From Candidatus Desantisiibacteriota bacterium (GTDB taxonomy: Bacteria; JACRDZ01): a stretch of DNA of 9,267 nucleotides. Below are positions 5,826-9,267 of this stretch, one piece after another. The notes beneath the pieces were generated by a model that was not told the origin of the DNA, ran no database searches, and saw only the letters and a list, made by a program, of their open reading frames with translations. A program made the translations under genes and the position numbers. Each line of letters opens with the position of its first letter. Within the stretch, counting starts at the first letter, position 1. The stretch is from assembly GCA_016209155.1 (NCBI GenBank), contig JACQWU010000268.1, positions 1 to 9,267 of the forward strand, given 5' to 3'.

Positions 5826-8780
5826 TTACTTAGCGACAAATGTAAGAATAATATTTTGTGTTTCATGAATATCCTGCACTTCAAGAATTGCCCATTTCCC
5901 GAATTTCTCCGTATTATTTACTGCCGGAATCCACATTTCACGGGCTGTTTTTACTTTTATTGTTTTTTTATCATCTTTTTTTCCGGTAACTTCAAGAATA
6001 AGATTCAAAATGGATTTATCATGCATTTTAATTTTTACAATAAAGTCGGGTGTATATTGCCTTCCAATACCCTGATGTTCATAAGGGATAGTAAATCCTA
6101 AATTTTGATTTTTTACATAGGTAAGTACTTCAGGCATCTGTTCCAGTCTTTTTGCGACACCCTGTTCCCATTCTTCAGTATCAGCGACAACATAGTTTAC
6201 ATGGCTTTTTGCCGTCTCCCGCACTTCCTTAGTTGTTAAAAAATCAACATAACGCGTAGAGCCTATCGTATCGTAGGGAACAAGAATGGGTAATAACTTT
6301 TTATCTTTTTGATTTTTGATGTTTTCGACTATAATTGCCTGCTGAATTTTTGTTAAAGCGCCTGAAAAATATTGTCCCACTGAAAGAAATCCAATTACCA
6401 TTCGATCTTTCAATACTACATAATTTTTTACATACTGCTCGGCAATTCGCCTAAGCTGTGGACCAAGCCAATATTTCTCAGCGCCGTCAGCGTCAGTGTA
6501 ATAACGCTTGAGAAGGGCGGAAGTCAAATGCATAATAACTTCTCCCTCCCGGAGTTCTTTTATTCTTTCCATTGTTTCTTTAATTTCTACACCAATTATT
6601 CCGCTGCTCGTTACTTCAGTTGGTTCGTTTTCAATAATTGTTTTTGATTCATCAGTAAAATGCGCCTCCAGTTTAACTTCATTTAATTCATAACGATAGC
6701 CCTCAACACGAGGGTAAGTAATTTCATATTGTTCACGTTCAGATAATGCATAAACACGATGAAAAATTTTTGGCGGCTGAGGCGGAGTCTCTCCTTCTGC
6801 TTTTAAAAAATTAAATGGAACACCATAAACCTCAGCATATTCTGGGGTCATAAGACCGGTTGATTCATCAACGTTATAATCAATGCGTCGCAAAGCTCTG
6901 CCAATTACCTGTTCACATAAAAGCTGGGTAGAAAATGCGCGCACTCCTAAAATATGGGTGACGGTATTGACGTCCCATCCTTCAGTAAGCATTGAAACTG
7001 AAACAACGCATTTAATGTTTTCCCCAAGCTTGCCGGGTTTGCCGACTGTGTTCATTACTTCACGCAATAATTCTTCATCTGTCGGTTCTGTCCTGCCCGG
7101 AAAACGCCGGCGGTATTCTTTATGGAAATCATCAATTTCTTTATCAAAAATATTTTTGAATTCCGAATTGATTTTTTCTCCGCTTTCAAGCTGTGCGCTG
7201 TCAATAAGCAGCGTGTTTGGACGATCAAGAAAACGCACTCCGTCTTCGTTCCGGAATATAGGCAGATTACCTTTTTCAATTTTAATTCCACTGCTTGCAG
7301 TTTCTTTTTCATAACCGGTTATCCAGCGATAAACTAATTCTGAAACTGTTGTATTGTTGCATACTACAATCATTACCGGCGGCATCACACCTGAATTATT
7401 TTTTTTGTGTTTCTCGTATTCACGATAATATTTTTCATAGCTTCCATAAAGGGATTCCAAAGCTTCCTGCAATGTTGTAGGCAAAATCAGTACTGAAAGA
7501 TTATATTCTTTCTTGCCGGTTTTCAGTCCTTTTTTGGGAAGATTGTCCCGAACATGCAGCCATAAATTACGAAATTCAGGTTCATCACCTTTAGCAATGG
7601 TGTCAGACTCAATTGGTAAACGCGGAATTTTTACAACACCGCATTCCAGAGCATCTAAAAGAGAAAAATCATAAACTGTCCATGGGAATAATGTGCCTTC
7701 CTGATAGCCTGAACCGCGCAGGAAATAAGGAGTTGCTGAAAGATCAATAATTCCATTAACGGTAATTTTTTTATAAAGCGCTTCAATTCCGCTGATCCAA
7801 ACACGTGCTGATTTATTGTTTTCTTCCGCCTCTTTTCTGTCTTCCCCTGCCAATTTTTCTTCGTTTGGTTTTTCCCGATAGCAATGATGGGCTTCATCAT
7901 TTATAACCAAAACGCGTTGTTTGTTAAGAATGCTTTTGAATGCCCTGTTTACCATAGCGTTCGGAGTCTCTTTCATAGCTTCATCTTTAATGATGCCTGT
8001 AGCTTTTATTACAGCGCCGAGTTGGAAACGAGGATTTTGGCGTAATTCCAACTGGTGAAAATTTGTTATAAAAACCACTGCCTGCTGAAGAAGTTCTAAA
8101 TCCTGAATTGAAACGATATTGCGCTGTCGATAATAATTTTGAGGATCATTCGGACGTAATACATTAAGCCGGTCGCGAATAGTAATACCGGGAGTAATAA
8201 TAACAAAAGCATCTGTAAAACGCGTATCCTGCGGGTAACGAATTTTATTAAGCGTATGGTAAGCAATAATCATTGCCATTACTACAGTTTTGCCGGAGCC
8301 TGTTGCCATTTTAAATGCTAATCGGTATAATCCGGGATTTGCGTCAGTGCTTGCTTTTTTGAGTGTATTAATTATCCAATTTTCCCCGAATTTTTCCGCA
8401 ACTTCATTAATATACATTAATGTTTCAAGCGCTTCTATCTGGCAGAAAAATAATTTATTTTCCCGGTTTCCATCATTCCAGTAAAAAAGCAGATCGCGGG
8501 ATGTTTTTGTTATACCTTGATAGCCGGCATCGCGCCAGGCTTTGATTTTAACGCGGATTTTATTTATGAATTCATTTTCTTTCTCAAGCTCGCTTCCATA
8601 AGCGCCTTCAGCAATATTCAGTGCAAGCTGTTTTTCTTTAGTCTTCGCTCGCGGGACAGGAATATAAAAACTGCTTGGACGGCGATAATTTAGAATTTCT
8701 TCGGTTAAGCCGCGTTCATCTGCTTTAAAATGCCGCGATGGTTCGTTGTACGGTGAATTGAGTATTGGATTTTTTGCCAT
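5826..8780 (-). CDS. Type III restriction-like DEAH helicase/nuclease (BPTD_3080 family)
   Basis: A 984-aa superfamily 2 helicase related to type III restriction Res subunits. It likely translocates on or unwinds DNA using ATP and cuts it. Visible motifs are Walker A MATGSGKT (158-165), NDEAHH (294-299), LSATP (347-351), MLTEGWDVNTVTHILG (597-612) and QVIGRALRR (624-632). The C-terminus has YTPDFIVK (909-916) followed by ILEVTGKKDDKK (928-939), a PD-(D/E)xK-like nuclease site in which T replaces the usual lysine, with lysines just after. VPAVNN-type residues (IPAVNN, 951-956) and KWAILEV (962-968) are typical of this family. The start ATG has AAAGG 6-7 nt upstream and a promoter further up. 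It is the first gene of the operon. No methyltransferase partner is present. Confidence 0.9.
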   Translation of the reverse strand: MAKNPILNSPYNEPSRHFKADERGLTEEILNYRRPSSFYIPVPRAKTKEKQLALNIAEGAYGSELEKENEFINKIRVKIKAWRDAGYQGITKTSRDLLFYWNDGNRENKLFFCQIEALETLMYINEVAEKFGENWIINTLKKASTDANPGLYRLAFKMATGSGKTVVMAMIIAYHTLNKIRYPQDTRFTDAFVIITPGITIRDRLNVLRPNDPQNYYRQRNIVSIQDLELLQQAVVFITNFHQLELRQNPRFQLGAVIKATGIIKDEAMKETPNAMVNRAFKSILNKQRVLVINDEAHHCYREKPNEEKLAGEDRKEAEENNKSARVWISGIEALYKKITVNGIIDLSATPYFLRGSGYQEGTLFPWTVYDFSLLDALECGVVKIPRLPIESDTIAKGDEPEFRNLWLHVRDNLPKKGLKTGKKEYNLSVLILPTTLQEALESLYGSYEKYYREYEKHKKNNSGVMPPVMIVVCNNTTVSELVYRWITGYEKETASSGIKIEKGNLPIFRNEDGVRFLDRPNTLLIDSAQLESGEKINSEFKNIFDKEIDDFHKEYRRRFPGRTEPTDEELLREVMNTVGKPGKLGENIKCVVSVSMLTEGWDVNTVTHILGVRAFSTQLLCEQVIGRALRRIDYNVDESTGLMTPEYAEVYGVPFNFLKAEGETPPQPPKIFHRVYALSEREQYEITYPRVEGYRYELNEVKLEAHFTDESKTIIENEPTEVTSSGIIGVEIKETMERIKELREGEVIMHLTSALLKRYYTDADGAEKYWLGPQLRRIAEQYVKNYVVLKDRMVIGFLSVGQYFSGALTKIQQAIIVENIKNQKDKKLLPILVPYDTIGSTRYVDFLTTKEVRETAKSHVNYVVADTEEWEQGVAKRLEQMPEVLTYVKNQNLGFTIPYEHQGIGRQYTPDFIVKIKMHDKSILNLILEVTGKKDDKKTIKVKTAREMWIPAVNNTEKFGKWAILEVQDIHETQNIILTFVAK

Positions 8781-8842
8781 ATTTAACCTTTTTATTCAAA
8801 TCCCATGTATATGTATTGTAAAATCAAAATATGGATAGTTTA

Positions 8843-8871
8843 TTTAAACACAAAAATCGTAAAGAAGTCAA
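8843..8871 (-). promoter_or_regulatory. Candidate sigma-70-type promoter of the defence operon
   Basis: On the minus strand, -35 TTGACT (8866-8871) is separated by 17 nt from TTTAAA (8843-8848), with TTAAAT one base further on as an alternative -10. The -35 matches consensus at 5 of 6 positions. Transcription would start about 55 nt before the helicase ATG. This is the only strong match seen upstream of the operon. Confidence 0.5.
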
Positions 8872-8917
8872 GAAATTTGAAATTTTTTGTGTATCCCCTC
8901 AGATATTGGTGTAGTTT

Positions 8918-8987
8918 GTCATTCCTGCGAAGGCAGGAATCCAGATGTTTTAAAAGTGGATTCCCAATTAAACATGCTGGGAATGAC
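8918..8987 (+). repeat. REP/MITE of the GTCATTCC...GGAATGAC type
   Basis: Outer 8-bp inverted ends, GTCATTCC (8918-8925) and GGAATGAC (8980-8987), enclose an inner hairpin ATTCCTGC-GAAG-GCAGGAAT (8921-8940) and a second weaker one (ATTCCC 8960-8965 with GGGAAT 8979-8984). This form, with GGAATCCAG after the first hairpin, is widespread in bacterial intergenic DNA as a non-autonomous repeat. It differs in sequence from the GGGCGAAC family at the left end. Confidence 0.75.
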
Positions 8988-9070
8988 AGCCAAAGAAGCT
9001 TTTCTCACACCAATAACTGAGGCAATACTTTTTTATCAAAATGAATATTGTTATAAAATCCAAAAATTTC

Positions 9071-9100
9071 TTGATTTTTTTACTATTTTTATGGTTTAAT
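9071..9100 (+). promoter_or_regulatory. Weak candidate promoter for the right-hand gene
   Basis: TTGATT (9071-9076) lies 18 nt before TTTAAT (9095-9100), about 115 nt upstream of the ATG at 9217. The region is very AT-rich, so such matches arise easily by chance. Confidence 0.25.
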
Positions 9101-9216
9101 AATATGACTTAATTATTGCTTCATCTGTGCATTTTTTGATTTGATGAGGGGGTGAAAATGTAATCAAAAATTAAAACTGATTCAATAATAATAAAAGAAA
9201 GGGGTAATTAATAAGC

Positions 9217-9267
9217 ATGAAAAATAAAATATTTAAGCTATTGATTTTATTTATGTTAGTTTTTTTT
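9217..9267 (+). CDS. Start of a secreted or lipoprotein-type gene (partial)
   Basis: Seventeen codons are visible before the window ends, reading MKNKIFKLLILFMLVFF. Two lysines followed by an uninterrupted hydrophobic stretch is the form of an N-terminal signal peptide or membrane anchor. A purine-rich AAAGAAAGGGG lies upstream, with GGGG ending 12 nt before the ATG, a longish spacing. The gene diverges from the defence operon and is probably unrelated to it. Function cannot be told. Confidence 0.6.
   Translation, partial: MKNKIFKLLILFMLVFF

Larger units (their letters stand above)
8781..9216. other. Divergent intergenic region
   Basis: About 435 bp without a convincing gene between the minus-strand operon and the plus-strand gene at 9217. 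It holds the operon promoter (8843-8871), a 70-bp REP/MITE (8918-8987), a possible plus-strand promoter (9071-9100), and a ribosome-binding-site-like GAGGGGGTG with an ATG directly followed by TAA at 9158-9163. The remainder is AT-rich, and I see nothing else in it. Confidence 0.7.

Noticed and set aside
6883-7314. 143-codon plus-strand open frame inside the helicase gene
   Set aside because: It lies opposite well-conserved helicase motifs and shows no recognisable protein features.

Overview
The window is AT-rich DNA (by eye about 30% GC, rising to about 40-45% in the large helicase gene) from a bacterium whose identity I cannot fix. Two different families of REP-like palindromes, a RAYT-type transposase, and a set of restriction/defence-type genes mark it as an accessory region (defence island).

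Layout, read on the minus strand from right to left. An operon begins at 8780 behind a plausible sigma-70-type promoter (8843-8871). It encodes: (1) a 984-aa type III restriction-like DEAH helicase/nuclease of the BPTD_3080 type; (2) an AlbA_2/GHKL ATP-binding protein with a C-terminal winged helix; (3) a small dual-specificity-type phosphatase (HCX5R); (4) an AAA_13 ATPase with a CxxC hook and the R-x3-E...H pattern of RloC/PrrC anticodon nucleases; (5) a truncated RhuM-family protein; and (6) a RAYT/IS200-like HUH transposase. Junctions 3/4 and 4/5 are ATGA overlaps, and the start of gene 6 overlaps the old rhuM stop. No DNA methyltransferase is visible.

Signs of decay or rearrangement: rhuM has lost an internal segment and is frameshifted, with its original C-terminus still readable at 857-1018. 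The AlbA_2 protein appears to lack about 60 residues compared with the homologues I remember. Base composition drops between gene 2 and genes 3-4, suggesting a composite operon.

The left end (1-600) is the most structured DNA. A 28-bp REP-like hairpin occurs three times: twice as a perfect inverted pair at 67-202, and once inside the transposase coding sequence. There it leads into six in-frame 18-bp tandem repeats coding for a QGE-rich hexapeptide array. The noncoding left region also carries what looks like a decayed copy of the same part of the transposase gene. A new minus-strand gene starts at 28 and leaves the window.

The right end (8781-9216) is a divergent intergenic region with the operon promoter and a second type of REP/MITE. 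It then leads to the first 17 codons of a plus-strand gene with an apparent signal peptide (9217 onward).

If the genes act together, the likeliest model is a nucleic-acid-targeting defence cassette. The helicase/nuclease would be the restriction arm, the RloC-like protein a suicidal tRNA-cutting back-up, and the phosphatase and AlbA_2 protein accessory or control components. That model is inference from gene content and coupling.
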